Source: Willaertia magna (Eukaryota > Heterolobosea > Eutetramitea > Acrasida > Naegleriidae). Taken from it: 53,425 nt of DNA. The notes beneath the pieces were generated by a model that made no database searches, was not told the DNA's origin, and saw nothing but the letters and a program-made list of their open reading frames with translations. Shown piece by piece: positions 26,941 to 35,849 of this stretch. Every line of letters begins with the position of its first letter. Position 1 is the first letter of the stretch. The position numbers were made by a program, and so were the translations under genes. The DNA lies in assembly GCA_902984215.1 (NCBI GenBank), contig CADWAF010002219.1:1-53425 (forward strand). Direction: 5' to 3'.

Positions 26941-29900
26941 ATGTTAATTAGTAATTTTAAAGCAAATTCATCTACTTGTTTTGATCTAAATAGATATATA
27001 CATATTTTTTTTATTCCTCAATTACCTAGTAGTAAATTAAATCAAATTATTTATGAAAAAGGAATTAAAATAAGTTGTTATGTAAGAGCAGATAATTTTT
27101 ATATACGTCATTATCGAAAAGGATTAGATAAATTTTTTTACATAAAAAAAAAATATTATTTAAAAGAGGATTTTACTTTTAAATTTAGTAATTTAATTCC
27201 TACTTTTAAAATCAATTATTATTTAAATAAATTAACGAACCCTAGTAATAAACTTATTTTTAAAATAAGTCGATTATATAATAAAATTAATAAAAAATTT
27301 TCATATAAACGAAAACCTTTTTATTATTATGGAAGTGATGATATTAAAAATTTATATGATTTTATTAAAGTTCTTGAATCACCTAGTTTATTTGAAATTG
27401 AAAAAATAAATAATATTTCTTTTTTTTATACAAACCCAATTTATTTTACAAATATTTCATTTATTCAAATATATAAACAATTACAATTGAAATTAAATAA
27501 TATATTTAATAATTTTAATATCTGTATTAATGAAAAAAATAAAATAAAATTACAAAAAGAATATGATTTTTTTTTTTCTTTTTTTATTGATACTTATTTT
27601 TCTTTTTCAAAAACTATAAATTATAATAAAATTAAGATGATTCAAAATCATCGGTTATTTAATTTACCTAATGTATCAAAAACAAAAGATATTTTATTTT
27701 TTAAAAATTATTTTTTTTTTTTAAATACTATTAAAAAAATGATTTCTATTCTTAATTCTTATGTATTTAAAATTAGAAGGAAATATAATTCTATTATTAA
27801 ATCAAGAGCTTCTAATTTTAGATTAGAAAATAATGTTATTTTATTAAATTATTTAAGGTTAAAATTAAATAAATATAATTTTAATAGATTATTTCCATCA
27901 GGTTCAAAAGATTTATCTTTTTTAAATACTATTTTATTATATAATAATAATAATGAAAATAAACATGATAATACTGTATTAGAAAGTAATTTAAAAAAAG
28001 AAGTATTATTATTAAAAAATAAAAAAAAAATTAAAAATAAAAAAAGTTTTTTATTGAAAAATAAATTATCATTATTTTTATTCTTAATGAAAAATCCATT
28101 ATTAACTAAAAATACAATACAAAGTAAAATTTATTTTTTATTTTTAATTTTTAAATTTAAACATTTATTAAAATTAATAATTAATAAAAATAAAAATAAA
28201 TTATTTAGACAAAATTTAATACAAAATTTAAATTCTTTAGTTACTATTTATTCAGATAAATTAACAGATATTCATGTTATTTCACAGTTAGATATTAATA
28301 CTTTTAAAGAGTATTTAAATAATATAATAACTAGTAAAAGTAAAATATTAATAAAAAAAAAAGAAAATCATATTTTAGAAAAGTTATTAATTGAAATTCC
28401 GACTTCATATAATATGAACGTATTAAGTTTATTGACGAATCAAAAATTGAAAAATAAAAATAATTCTTATATATTATTAAACAATACAAAATCAATTAGA
28501 CATTTTCATATTAACTTATTTTTTTGTGATTCTACTTCTAACAATAATAATAATAATATTAATGAATTTAAGAAATTTAATGAAAAAACAGTTGATACAA
28601 AAAATATAAAAAAATCATCTTCTTCAAATAATAATTATTATTTTAAAAAAAAAAATACTGCTAATAATTATTTAGAAAATAAAAATAAACCAAATATTAA
28701 TAATAATAATATAAATAAAAATACTAAACCTTTATCTGCAGAGGAAAAAAGCCGTATATCACAAGAAAATTTTATTAAAGAATTTGATAAACATTTTGCT
28801 AAGTATAAACCAAAAAAAATAGATATACCTCGAGCTGAATTAAATGAAGAAATTTCATCTAAAATAGATAAATTAAATTATAAAAAAGAAAAAGAATTAA
28901 TGGACGAATCTAGATTAGATTTTAGTAATAAACAAAGTTATTATAAATATCAAAATAAGCGTTTTCAATCCAATCAACAAAAATTTAATTCATCTAATAA
29001 TAAACCAAATTCTTCCTATTATAAAAAATCAAATATACAATTTTCTACAGATCCTAAAAGAATTAATAAGAATAAATCATGGAATGAAGATATAAAATTA
29101 AATAAAACAAAATTTTATAATAATAAATCTATTAATAATTTACAAGATACACATTATACTTCTAAATATAATATTGGATTAAATAAATCAAAGAATGAAT
29201 TTAAATTAAAAAATAAAAATACAAATTTAAATTTATTAAAAAAAAAAAATCAATCTGTTTTAAAAAAAAAAAAAAGTAATGTTTATTATAATGCCCATAT
29301 TGATTACCAGGATAATTATAAAAAAAATTCAAAATTAAATTTTATTAATAGAAATTATAAATATAAAAGAAGAGTTACTATTTGGAATTTTTATGCATAT
29401 AATCCATTTCATGCAACATTTATTAGATATTTTCCAAGAAAAGTATTTAAAAAAATACCAAATACTAGACGATGCGTTGTTCCAGCAGTTTATACTACAC
29501 GTACTTATCCTTATAAACATGGGAAATTTTTTTTAGATTTATTAATAAATAAAGTTAATTCTTTTTTTTCAAATATTAATTGGAAAAAAGTCAATGATCA
29601 ATTTATTCGTAATATGTTATGGTATTTTTCTATATTAAAACAAAGTAATAATATTAAACATGTTATTATTTTTATATATGCATTACAATATAATAAAAAA
29701 ATGGTAAAATCATTTTTATCTTTTTTTTTTAAACATAGAAGATATTTACTAAATAAAATAGCTAAACGTATTAATAAACGATATAAATTTTTTTTAAAAT
29801 GTATTTCTAAAATTAGAAATACATTTTTTTTATTAATAGACAATTCTATTCCTCACAAAAAAAAAGAAAAAATTAAATTATTTTTAATTCACATTTTTAA

Positions 29901-31041
29901 ATTTATTTTTAATATTAAATTTACTAAAGTACAAAAACCATATTTATTTTTATTTAATTCATATAAATTATTAAATAATATATTCAATCAATATAAAAAT
30001 GCAAATAAATTTTTTTTTAAATTGAAATTTAATCTTTTAAAATTAAAAAAACGTTTAAAAAATATAGAATTTCAAAAATTAAAAAAAAAAATGAATCAAA
30101 AAGTATTAAAATCTAAACCTTATATTATTACTTATTCTGATATACATACTCATAGAGTTAAGTATTTATATCATGCTCATAATTATCTTTTTTATTATTA
30201 TAAATTACCTAAAATTTTAAAGCAGCCATCTTTTTTTAAAACATTGAATTATCGTATGAATAATAAAATAACTTCTATTAATTTTTTACCAAGTATTTTA
30301 TATTATTTTCATCAATATAATTTAATTTCAAAATATATGACAAATAAAATGACGGTTTTAGTTAAAGCAAAACCTACAAATGTATTTGCTTATATTATTT
30401 ATAAAAAAAAATTATTATTAAAAAAAACAATTGGAGAATTATTTTTTTTAAAAAAAAAAGATAGGAGATTTTGGAGAAATGTATATAAATTGGCTGAACG
30501 AATGTTACCTTCTTTTTATAGAATAAAAAAAAAATACGGTATTCCAATTGTTAATTATTATTTGAATGGTAATACTTCTTTAGGTACTCCTATTTATGGT
30601 TTTTTTAAAAAAAAAACTTATTTAAATATAAAAGATGTAAAATTCATATATGAAGATTATTTTTATAATACTAGTGTAGATGATTTATATATAGCAAGAA
30701 AAACTAAAAAATATTATAAACGTTTGAGATTAGAGTATACTCAAGAATATAATAAATATAAATCACAATTAAAAGAATTTAATGATTTAGCATTAGCTTT
30801 AAAATTAAATAGGGAAGAAAGAGAAGCTGCTAAACAACCATTTTTCTCTAAAGAAATATTTTTAAAATCATTTAATAAAAAATATAAACGATTAAAAGTT
30901 AAACAAAGTTCTAATTATTTATTACGAAATTTTACTTTTATAGAATATTTTAAATTTTTAAGTAAGCGTTCTTTTGTAATTAATTCTTTCCATGATATTA
31001 CTACATGGCCATTTAATGGTTGTAAGAAAAGAAAAAAATAA
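26941..31041 (+). CDS. rps11: Giant ribosomal protein uS11 (1366 codons)
   Basis: One uninterrupted 1366-codon frame. Only the C-terminus is recognisable. From about residue 1133 the sequence follows S11: M-T-V-L-V-K-A-K-P-T-N-V-F-A-Y-I (usual I-x-S-x-x-N-N-T-x-V-x-x-T-D), then a K-K-x-x-R-x-x-x-x-x-x-x-A-E segment, K-Y-G-I-P-I-V-N-Y-Y-L-N-G, and the end H-D-I-T-T-W-P-F-N-G-C-K-K-R-K-K (usual D-V-T-P-I-P-H-N-G-C-R-P-P-K-K-R-R). About 100 residues are inserted before that end. Residues about 525-780 are Asn/Lys-rich low complexity, and the remaining 1130 N-terminal residues match nothing I know. In-frame ATGs at 30337 and 30349 could start an S11 of ordinary size, so the upstream part might be a separate fused ORF. 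It lies between rpl6 and rps13. Confidence 0.75.
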   Translation: MLISNFKANSSTCFDLNRYIHIFFIPQLPSSKLNQIIYEKGIKISCYVRADNFYIRHYRKGLDKFFYIKKKYYLKEDFTFKFSNLIPTFKINYYLNKLTNPSNKLIFKISRLYNKINKKFSYKRKPFYYYGSDDIKNLYDFIKVLESPSLFEIEKINNISFFYTNPIYFTNISFIQIYKQLQLKLNNIFNNFNICINEKNKIKLQKEYDFFFSFFIDTYFSFSKTINYNKIKMIQNHRLFNLPNVSKTKDILFFKNYFFFLNTIKKMISILNSYVFKIRRKYNSIIKSRASNFRLENNVILLNYLRLKLNKYNFNRLFPSGSKDLSFLNTILLYNNNNENKHDNTVLESNLKKEVLLLKNKKKIKNKKSFLLKNKLSLFLFLMKNPLLTKNTIQSKIYFLFLIFKFKHLLKLIINKNKNKLFRQNLIQNLNSLVTIYSDKLTDIHVISQLDINTFKEYLNNIITSKSKILIKKKENHILEKLLIEIPTSYNMNVLSLLTNQKLKNKNNSYILLNNTKSIRHFHINLFFCDSTSNNNNNNINEFKKFNEKTVDTKNIKKSSSSNNNYYFKKKNTANNYLENKNKPNINNNNINKNTKPLSAEEKSRISQENFIKEFDKHFAKYKPKKIDIPRAELNEEISSKIDKLNYKKEKELMDESRLDFSNKQSYYKYQNKRFQSNQQKFNSSNNKPNSSYYKKSNIQFSTDPKRINKNKSWNEDIKLNKTKFYNNKSINNLQDTHYTSKYNIGLNKSKNEFKLKNKNTNLNLLKKKNQSVLKKKKSNVYYNAHIDYQDNYKKNSKLNFINRNYKYKRRVTIWNFYAYNPFHATFIRYFPRKVFKKIPNTRRCVVPAVYTTRTYPYKHGKFFLDLLINKVNSFFSNINWKKVNDQFIRNMLWYFSILKQSNNIKHVIIFIYALQYNKKMVKSFLSFFFKHRRYLLNKIAKRINKRYKFFLKCISKIRNTFFLLIDNSIPHKKKEKIKLFLIHIFKFIFNIKFTKVQKPYLFLFNSYKLLNNIFNQYKNANKFFFKLKFNLLKLKKRLKNIEFQKLKKKMNQKVLKSKPYIITYSDIHTHRVKYLYHAHNYLFYYYKLPKILKQPSFFKTLNYRMNNKITSINFLPSILYYFHQYNLISKYMTNKMTVLVKAKPTNVFAYIIYKKKLLLKKTIGELFFLKKKDRRFWRNVYKLAERMLPSFYRIKKKYGIPIVNYYLNGNTSLGTPIYGFFKKKTYLNIKDVKFIYEDYFYNTSVDDLYIARKTKKYYKRLRLEYTQEYNKYKSQLKEFNDLALALKLNREEREAAKQPFFSKEIFLKSFNKKYKRLKVKQSSNYLLRNFTFIEYFKFLSKRSFVINSFHDITTWPFNGCKKRKK

Positions 31042-31467
31042 ATGTTAGATAGTATTGGTCCATTTAAAAAAAAGCGAAAAGAACTAAGAGAATTAAATTG
31101 TTTATTATTTTTTAAATCAAGATATGGTATTGGATATTCTATGTCTTTAAATATATGTAATTTTTCTGGTTTACATCCAGCATTAAAAATATCTTCATTT
31201 CTTAATGAATATTATAATAGTAATTTTTCTAATTTTTATATTTTGAAACGTATTCGATATTTTTTTATACATAAAAAAATATATTTAGATAGTTTTTTAC
31301 ATAAATTTATGTTGGATAATATAAATTTATTAAAACAAATTAAAACATTAAAAGGTAAACGACATTCTAGTTTTTTACCAGTAAGAGGTCAACGTAATAA
31401 AACTAATGCACGTACATTAAAAAATATTCAATTTGGTCGTGTTGAAAAAAAAAGAAAAAGTAAATAG
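31042..31467 (+). CDS. rps13: Ribosomal protein uS13
   Basis: A 141-residue S13 starting one base after the rps11 stop. The C-terminal H-S-S-F-L-P-V-R-G-Q-R-N-K-T-N-A-R-T-L-K (about residues 108-127) is the S13 signature (usual R-H-x-x-G-L-P-V-R-G-Q-R-T-K-T-N-A-R-T). The central Y-G-I-G block (about 30-35) contacts the tRNA region. It stops at TAG, one of only two UAG stops; a read-through would add six codons before TAA. Bacterial order is S13 then S11; here S11 precedes S13. Confidence 0.96.
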   Translation: MLDSIGPFKKKRKELRELNCLLFFKSRYGIGYSMSLNICNFSGLHPALKISSFLNEYYNSNFSNFYILKRIRYFFIHKKIYLDSFLHKFMLDNINLLKQIKTLKGKRHSSFLPVRGQRNKTNARTLKNIQFGRVEKKRKSK

Positions 31468-31500
31468 CTAATATTTTTAAATACATAATATATAAAACTT

Positions 31501-32898
31501 ATGACTTATAACTTTAAATATTTATATTTTGACATTTCTTTAGTGATTTTTTTTATTTTTAATATTATATGGATTTTGTTTGATCCATATGAAAGTAATT
31601 TTCAGTTTTTTTTTATGTTTGATGCATTAAATTATAATTTTTCATTTGGTATTGATGGTATTTCTTTATTTTTTATTTATTTAAGTACTTTATTAATACC
31701 ATTATGTATTTTATTTTCTTTTTATAATATGAAACAAAAAAATAAATTAGAAATTGAATTATATCAAAGTTTTTTATTTTTAACTTTGTTTTTATTAATT
31801 ATTGTTTTTTCTTCTCTTGATATTTTATTTTTTTATATAGTATTTGAAATAATTATTATACCTTTTTTTATTTTAATTGGTATAAGTAGTTATAGAAAAA
31901 GAAGAATACATGCTAGTTATTTATTTTTATTTTATACTTTAATAGGATCTTTTTTAATGTTAATTTCTATTTTTTCTTTATATTCTTATTGTGGAAGTAC
32001 TAATATTGAGGTGTTATTAAATAATAATTATTCTTTTTATAGAGAAAGTTTATTATGGTTTAGTTTTTTTATTTCTTTTGCAATCAAAATACCAATGTTT
32101 CCATTCCATATTTGGCTTCCAGAAGCACACGTAGAAGCACCTACTGAAGGTAGTGTTTTATTAGCAGGTGTATTATTAAAATTAGGAGGTTATGGTTTTT
32201 TACGTTTTTTATTACCATTATTTCCAAATACAACTTATTATTTTAGTCCATTTGTAATTTTAATATGTTGTTTAGGTATTTTTTATACTTCTTTTGTGAC
32301 TTTAAAACAAATAGATATTAAACGTATTATTGCTTATTCTTCGATTGCACATATGAATGTTTGTGTACTTGGTATTTTTTCATTTAATAGTTTAGGTTTA
32401 GCTGGAAGTATACATTTGATGATAGCGCATGGAGTTGTTTCAGGTGCTTTATTTTTTTTAATAGGTATGTTATATAATAGGTATCATACTAAATTAATTA
32501 AATATTATGGTGGGTTAATTTATAGTATGCCTATTTTTTCTTTTTTTTTATTTTTTTTTATTATTAGTAATATTAGTTTTCCTTTAACAAGTAATTTTAT
32601 TGGAGAGTTTTTAATTTTAATTAGTTTATTTTTTTCATTTAATTATTATATTTTATTTTTTGTTTGTTTTGCAATTTTTACGTGTACAATATATTCTATG
32701 TGGTTATTTAATAAAATTATATTTATGTATCCACGTATTGAATACATAAAAAATTATAACGATTTAAGTTTTTTAGAAATTTCATTATTAGTAATTTTAT
32801 TTTTTTTTGTATGTTGGTTAGGTATTTATCCTGATTTCATATTTGGTATTTTAAATATGAGTATCAATTATAATTATATTGAGTTATTAAATAAATAA
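31501..32898 (+). CDS. nad4: NADH dehydrogenase subunit 4
   Basis: A 465-residue antiporter-like subunit of complex I. Conserved features are F-G-I-D-G-I-S-L-F-F, the Y-I-V-F-E glutamate helix, FPFHIWLPEAHVEAPTEGSV (about residues 200-220) and D-I-K-R-I-I-A-Y-S-S-I-A-H-M-N (about 278-292). Length is usual. Its stop (32896-32898) lies inside the probable start of the ccmC frame. Confidence 0.98.
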   Translation: MTYNFKYLYFDISLVIFFIFNIIWILFDPYESNFQFFFMFDALNYNFSFGIDGISLFFIYLSTLLIPLCILFSFYNMKQKNKLEIELYQSFLFLTLFLLIIVFSSLDILFFYIVFEIIIIPFFILIGISSYRKRRIHASYLFLFYTLIGSFLMLISIFSLYSYCGSTNIEVLLNNNYSFYRESLLWFSFFISFAIKIPMFPFHIWLPEAHVEAPTEGSVLLAGVLLKLGGYGFLRFLLPLFPNTTYYFSPFVILICCLGIFYTSFVTLKQIDIKRIIAYSSIAHMNVCVLGIFSFNSLGLAGSIHLMIAHGVVSGALFFLIGMLYNRYHTKLIKYYGGLIYSMPIFSFFLFFFIISNISFPLTSNFIGEFLILISLFFSFNYYILFFVCFAIFTCTIYSMWLFNKIIFMYPRIEYIKNYNDLSFLEISLLVILFFFVCWLGIYPDFIFGILNMSINYNYIELLNK

Positions 32899-33523
32899 AT
32901 TTATTTTATTTAATATTTTATTTTATTTTTTTTTATTTATTTCTTTTTTTTTATCTTTATTTTCGTTTGATTATTATATTTATTTTTTTTATAATTATTT
33001 ATTGTTTATTCATATTACTTTAATTTTAATTAATTATTTATTATTTTTTATTAGTTTTATTTATAATTTTATTAAATATTTTTTTTTTATAAATCCATCT
33101 TTTTTAGGATTATTTATTAATTTTATTACTTTATTAATTGGCATATTATGGGCTTATACAGTATGGCAAACTTTTTTATTTATTGATTTTAGAATTATCT
33201 TTATTATTTTATGTTTTATTTATTTTTATATTGATTATTTTTATTTTTTTACATTAATATATAAATTATTATTTTTTTTTGTTTTTTTATTACATTTTTT
33301 TATACTTAAAATAAAATTAAATTGGTTAACCCAATTACATCAATCTAATCAATTGATTTTTTTTTTTTATTCTTTACCATTTTTAGATACTTTATTTATA
33401 AGTTGTTATTTTATTACTATGGTTATCTTTTTAATATATATTTACTTAGTTTTAGATAACTTAAAGAAAAAAGAAATGAAATTAGCTAATACTTTAGAGA
33501 TACCACAAATTAATAATATATGA
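32891..33523 (+). CDS. ccmC: Heme exporter/handling protein CcmC, non-AUG start, degenerate WWD motif
   Basis: The frame is open from 32891 (after TAA 32888-32890) to TGA 33521-33523, with no ATG before the core. Similarity to CcmC: D-Y-Y-I-Y...L-L-F-I-H (family D-Y...R-I-M-Y-I-H-V-P), G-I-L-W-A-Y-T-V-W-Q-T-F-L-F-I-D-F-R aligned one-to-one with W-G-x-P-x-W-G-T-W-W-V-W-D-A-R, and L-N-W-L-T-Q-L-H-Q (family V-N-W-W-N-T-L-H-Q). The heme-ligand histidine would fall four codons after TTG 33002, so the real start is upstream, probably AUA 32891 or AUU 32903. The three tryptophans of the WWD core are replaced by F, L and I. The stop overlaps the nad2 start (ATGA). This is the only UGA stop seen. Confidence 0.7.
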   Translation: MNKFILFNILFYFFLFISFFLSLFSFDYYIYFFYNYLLFIHITLILINYLLFFISFIYNFIKYFFFINPSFLGLFINFITLLIGILWAYTVWQTFLFIDFRIIFIILCFIYFYIDYFYFFTLIYKLLFFFVFLLHFFILKIKLNWLTQLHQSNQLIFFFYSLPFLDTLFISCYFITMVIFLIYIYLVLDNLKKKEMKLANTLEIPQINNI

Positions 33524-34995
33524 TTTTTAATTATTTTTTTCTTTTACCTGAAAATTTTTTATTATTTTGTTTTTTTTTTATTTTTACATATTTTATATTA
33601 AGTAATTATACTGAAGAACATTCTTCTTTATTAGAAATGTTAGTAAAGTTAATTTTAATTAATTATCTTCTAATATCTATTTGTTCTTTAGATTTTACTT
33701 ATGCATTAAAAGATATTTTTTTAAAAGATAATTTTAATAGTTTTTTAATTGTTTTTAATATTATTATGTTTTTTATTTTTTTTAGTTGTACTTTTAATTT
33801 ATTAAAATATAATAAATTAAATACATTTGAATATAGTATGTTTTTAGTTTTAGTATTATTAGGATTAAATTATTTTTTATATGCTCAAAATTTAATAGTT
33901 TTATATTTATTATTAGAGTTTTTTAGTTTAATTTTTTATGTTTTAACTGCTTATCAAAAAAAAAATAAATATTCTTTTGAAGCAGGTTTAAAATATTTTA
34001 TATTGGGTTCGTTTTCTTCTATTTTATTATTATTTGGTATTGTAATTATTTATGGTGTAACTGGTAGTTTTTATTTAGAAGATTTGTTTATTTTTTTTAT
34101 CAATTTAGATAATATTAATATTTCAATTTCTTTACAAAGTATTTTAAGTTTTGGTGCAAGTTTAATGTTAATTGGGTTTTTATTTAAGTTATATGCTTTT
34201 CCATTTCATTTTTGGGTTCCTGATATATATCAAGGAGCACCATTCATTACTGCATTTTTTTTTGCAACAATACCATTTATTTCTATTTTTTATATTTTTT
34301 TAAAATTATATTTCTATATTTATTTTTTTTTTGCTGAACAATTTTTTTTATTTTTTTTATTTTCTTCTTTTTTTTCCATGTTGATCGGTACTTTTGGAGC
34401 TATTAAACAAAAAAAATTTAGAAGATTAATGGCTTATAGTAGTATTACTACTACTGGTTATTATTTAATACTTTTTTTATTTCCTGATTTTTTAATGTTA
34501 AAAAATATATTTTTTTTTATATATATTTATATTTTTAATATTTTTGGATTATTTTTAAGTTTTTCTACTTTAATGTCAAACAAGGAAAATATATACATTG
34601 AACGATTTACTTTATTAAATGGTTTTATAAAAAGAAATGATTTATTAGCTTTCATTATTATTTTATTTTTTTTTTCTGTTGCAGGTTTACCTCCATTTCC
34701 TTCATTTTTATCTAAATTATATTTATTAACATATTTATATATTAATAATTTATATTTTTTTTTTTCTTTTATTATTTGTATAACTATTTTAAGTTTTTAT
34801 TATTATATAAGAATTAGTAAAGTAATTTTATATAATGAATTAGATTCAAAATCTGTTTTTTTTTCTTTAAATAAAATGAGTTATATTCAAGCTCTTTTTA
34901 TTATTTATTTTACATTTTTTAATATATTATTAATGTTTAAAGCAGAATATTTATTAAATATAATAGAATATTTAATATTAGATTTTTTTATTTAA
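33520..34995 (+). CDS. nad2: NADH dehydrogenase subunit 2
   Basis: A 491-residue antiporter-like subunit of complex I, starting at ATG 33520 inside the ccmC stop (ATGA). Landmarks are L-L-L-E-F-F-S-L-I-F-Y-V-L (membrane Glu), E-A-G-L-K-Y-F-I-L-G-S-F-S-S, F-P-F-H-F-W-V-P-D-I-Y-Q-G-A-P (about residues 227-241) and F-R-R-L-M-A-Y-S-S-I-T-T-T-G-Y. It is the last gene of the 22-kb tRNA-free tract. Confidence 0.98.
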   Translation: MIFNYFFLLPENFLLFCFFFIFTYFILSNYTEEHSSLLEMLVKLILINYLLISICSLDFTYALKDIFLKDNFNSFLIVFNIIMFFIFFSCTFNLLKYNKLNTFEYSMFLVLVLLGLNYFLYAQNLIVLYLLLEFFSLIFYVLTAYQKKNKYSFEAGLKYFILGSFSSILLLFGIVIIYGVTGSFYLEDLFIFFINLDNINISISLQSILSFGASLMLIGFLFKLYAFPFHFWVPDIYQGAPFITAFFFATIPFISIFYIFLKLYFYIYFFFAEQFFLFFLFSSFFSMLIGTFGAIKQKKFRRLMAYSSITTTGYYLILFLFPDFLMLKNIFFFIYIYIFNIFGLFLSFSTLMSNKENIYIERFTLLNGFIKRNDLLAFIIILFFFSVAGLPPFPSFLSKLYLLTYLYINNLYFFFSFIICITILSFYYYIRISKVILYNELDSKSVFFSLNKMSYIQALFIIYFTFFNILLMFKAEYLLNIIEYLILDFFI

Positions 34996-35024
34996 TTATT
35001 TATTTAAAACGAAAATGAGAATTT

Positions 35025-35057
35025 GTATTATCTATTATTGCGAATAAAAGATAATAC
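35025..35057 (+). terminator. Terminator-like or processing hairpin after nad2
   Basis: Arms GTATTATCT (35025-35033) and AGATAATAC (35049-35057) pair perfectly; inside, TTATT (35035-35039) pairs with AATAA (35043-35047) around a GCG loop, separated by a single A-A mismatch. Five T follow (35058-35062). This resembles an intrinsic terminator or an mRNA 3'-end processing signal 29 bases after the nad2 stop. Confidence 0.5.
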
Positions 35058-35254
35058 TTTTTGTTATTATGATTTATTTATTTTTTATAAATTAATGATA
35101 AAGAATAGATTCGTAATTTTTGATGAAAATGTTTCTTCTTTTTTTAAAAAGAAGAAGAGAAAATAAACATATATATATATATAATAAATGAAATAATATA
35201 ATATCTAATAAATATATTATATTAATAAAAATATCCAATAGGTATAAGTATATA

Positions 35255-35272
35255 GTTTAGTTTTTACTAAAC
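35255..35272. other. Short perfect hairpin
   Basis: GTTTAGT (35255-35261) pairs with ACTAAAC (35266-35272) across a TTTT loop, in the non-coding spacer upstream of tRNA-Arg. Function unknown. Confidence 0.4.
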
Positions 35273-35399
35273 GTAGTATAACAGATATATCTATGTTTTA
35301 TAAATAAATTAAACAAATTTAAATTCAGTAATTATATAATCTTCGATTAATTAGAACTAAATGCTATTTTCTTTTATATAAGTATAGATTTATATATTA

Positions 35400-35471
35400 T
35401 AGTTCTTAGCTCAATGGTAGAGCAGATGCCTTCTAAGCATAAGGTTGTAGGTTCAAGTCCTACAGAACTCA
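35400..35471 (+). tRNA. trnR: tRNA-Arg (UCU)
   Basis: Anticodon stem ATGC/GCAT with loop CTTCTAA gives TCT. T-stem GTAGG/CCTAC is perfect. Acceptor pair 1 is T opposite C; pairs 2-7 form. Reads AGA/AGG; no tRNA for CGN codons is found although CGT is used. Confidence 0.9.
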
Positions 35472-35473
35472 TT

Positions 35474-35556
35474 AGGAAGATAGCTAAGCGGTCAAAAGCG
35501 GCAGACTGTAAATCTGTTGTATATATACTTCATAGGTTCGAATCCTATTCTTCCCA
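35474..35556 (+). tRNA. trnY: tRNA-Tyr (GUA)
   Basis: Class II tRNA with a long variable arm, anticodon loop CTGTAAA (GTA) and T-stem ATAGG/CCTAT. Acceptor pair 1 is A opposite C where G is expected; pairs 2-7 form. Confidence 0.9.
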
Positions 35557-35583
35557 CAGAAATTAAGTAGTTATTATTTTTAT

Positions 35584-35654
35584 AGCAAGGTCGACTAACG
35601 GTAGGTCCTTAGACTCATGATCTAATGATGTAGGTTCAACTCCTGCCCTTGCTA
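35584..35654 (+). tRNA. tRNA-Met or lysidine-type tRNA-Ile (CAU)
   Basis: Perfect acceptor AGCAAGG/CCTTGCT, anticodon stem TTAGA/TCTAA with loop CTCATGA (CAT). It is one of three CAU tRNAs; one of them is expected to be the AUA-reading tRNA-Ile and two initiator and elongator Met, but I cannot tell which is which from the sequence. Confidence 0.85.
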
Positions 35655-35728
35655 TAGAAATAAGACCAACGCTTATTTCTAGATATATAATTTTCATTAA
35701 TTCGTTGGATTGTATAATTTTATTTGGC

Positions 35729-35803
35729 TGGCAAATGGCTGAGAGGTCTAAAGCGCACGATTGGAGATCGTGTTTATCGTAGGTTCAAATCCTGCTTTGC
35801 CCA
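35729..35803 (+). tRNA. trnS: tRNA-Ser (GGA)
   Basis: Anticodon stem CACGA/TCGTG with loop TTGGAGA gives GGA. The D-arm and variable region are almost the same as in the Ser (UGA) gene at 43736, so the two are paralogues. Acceptor pair 1 is T opposite C. Confidence 0.85.
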
Positions 35804-35849
35804 CAAAAAGCATTCTTCTTTTAGTATATAAAATATTGATGATTCAATT

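Larger units (their letters stand above)
34996..35399. other. Main non-coding spacer with hairpins
   Basis: About 400 bases between nad2 and tRNA-Arg with no recognisable gene on either strand. It contains a long stem-loop followed by a T-run (35025-35062), a polypyrimidine/polypurine pair (35132-35158), a TATATA run near 35170-35182 and a seven-pair hairpin (35255-35272). I see no match to RNase P RNA, 5S rRNA or tmRNA. It is the best candidate in the window for a transcription-end and control region. Confidence 0.55.

Noticed and set aside
28520..29290. Asn/Lys-rich section of the giant ORF as a tandem repeat or CRISPR-like array
   Set aside because: The repetition is only compositional low complexity; there are no regularly spaced identical units.
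29380..29870. An S11 domain in the middle of the giant ORF, from a HATF motif and an IPHKKK motif
   Set aside because: The spacing is too large and the intervening motifs are absent; the ordered S11 motifs at the C-terminus (about residues 1133-1366) are a better match.
33521..33523. UGA as a Trp codon (mitochondrial code 4)
   Set aside because: Conserved Trp positions use TGG, no UGA interrupts a conserved gene, the only Trp tRNA has a CCA anticodon, and ccmC ends at UGA.
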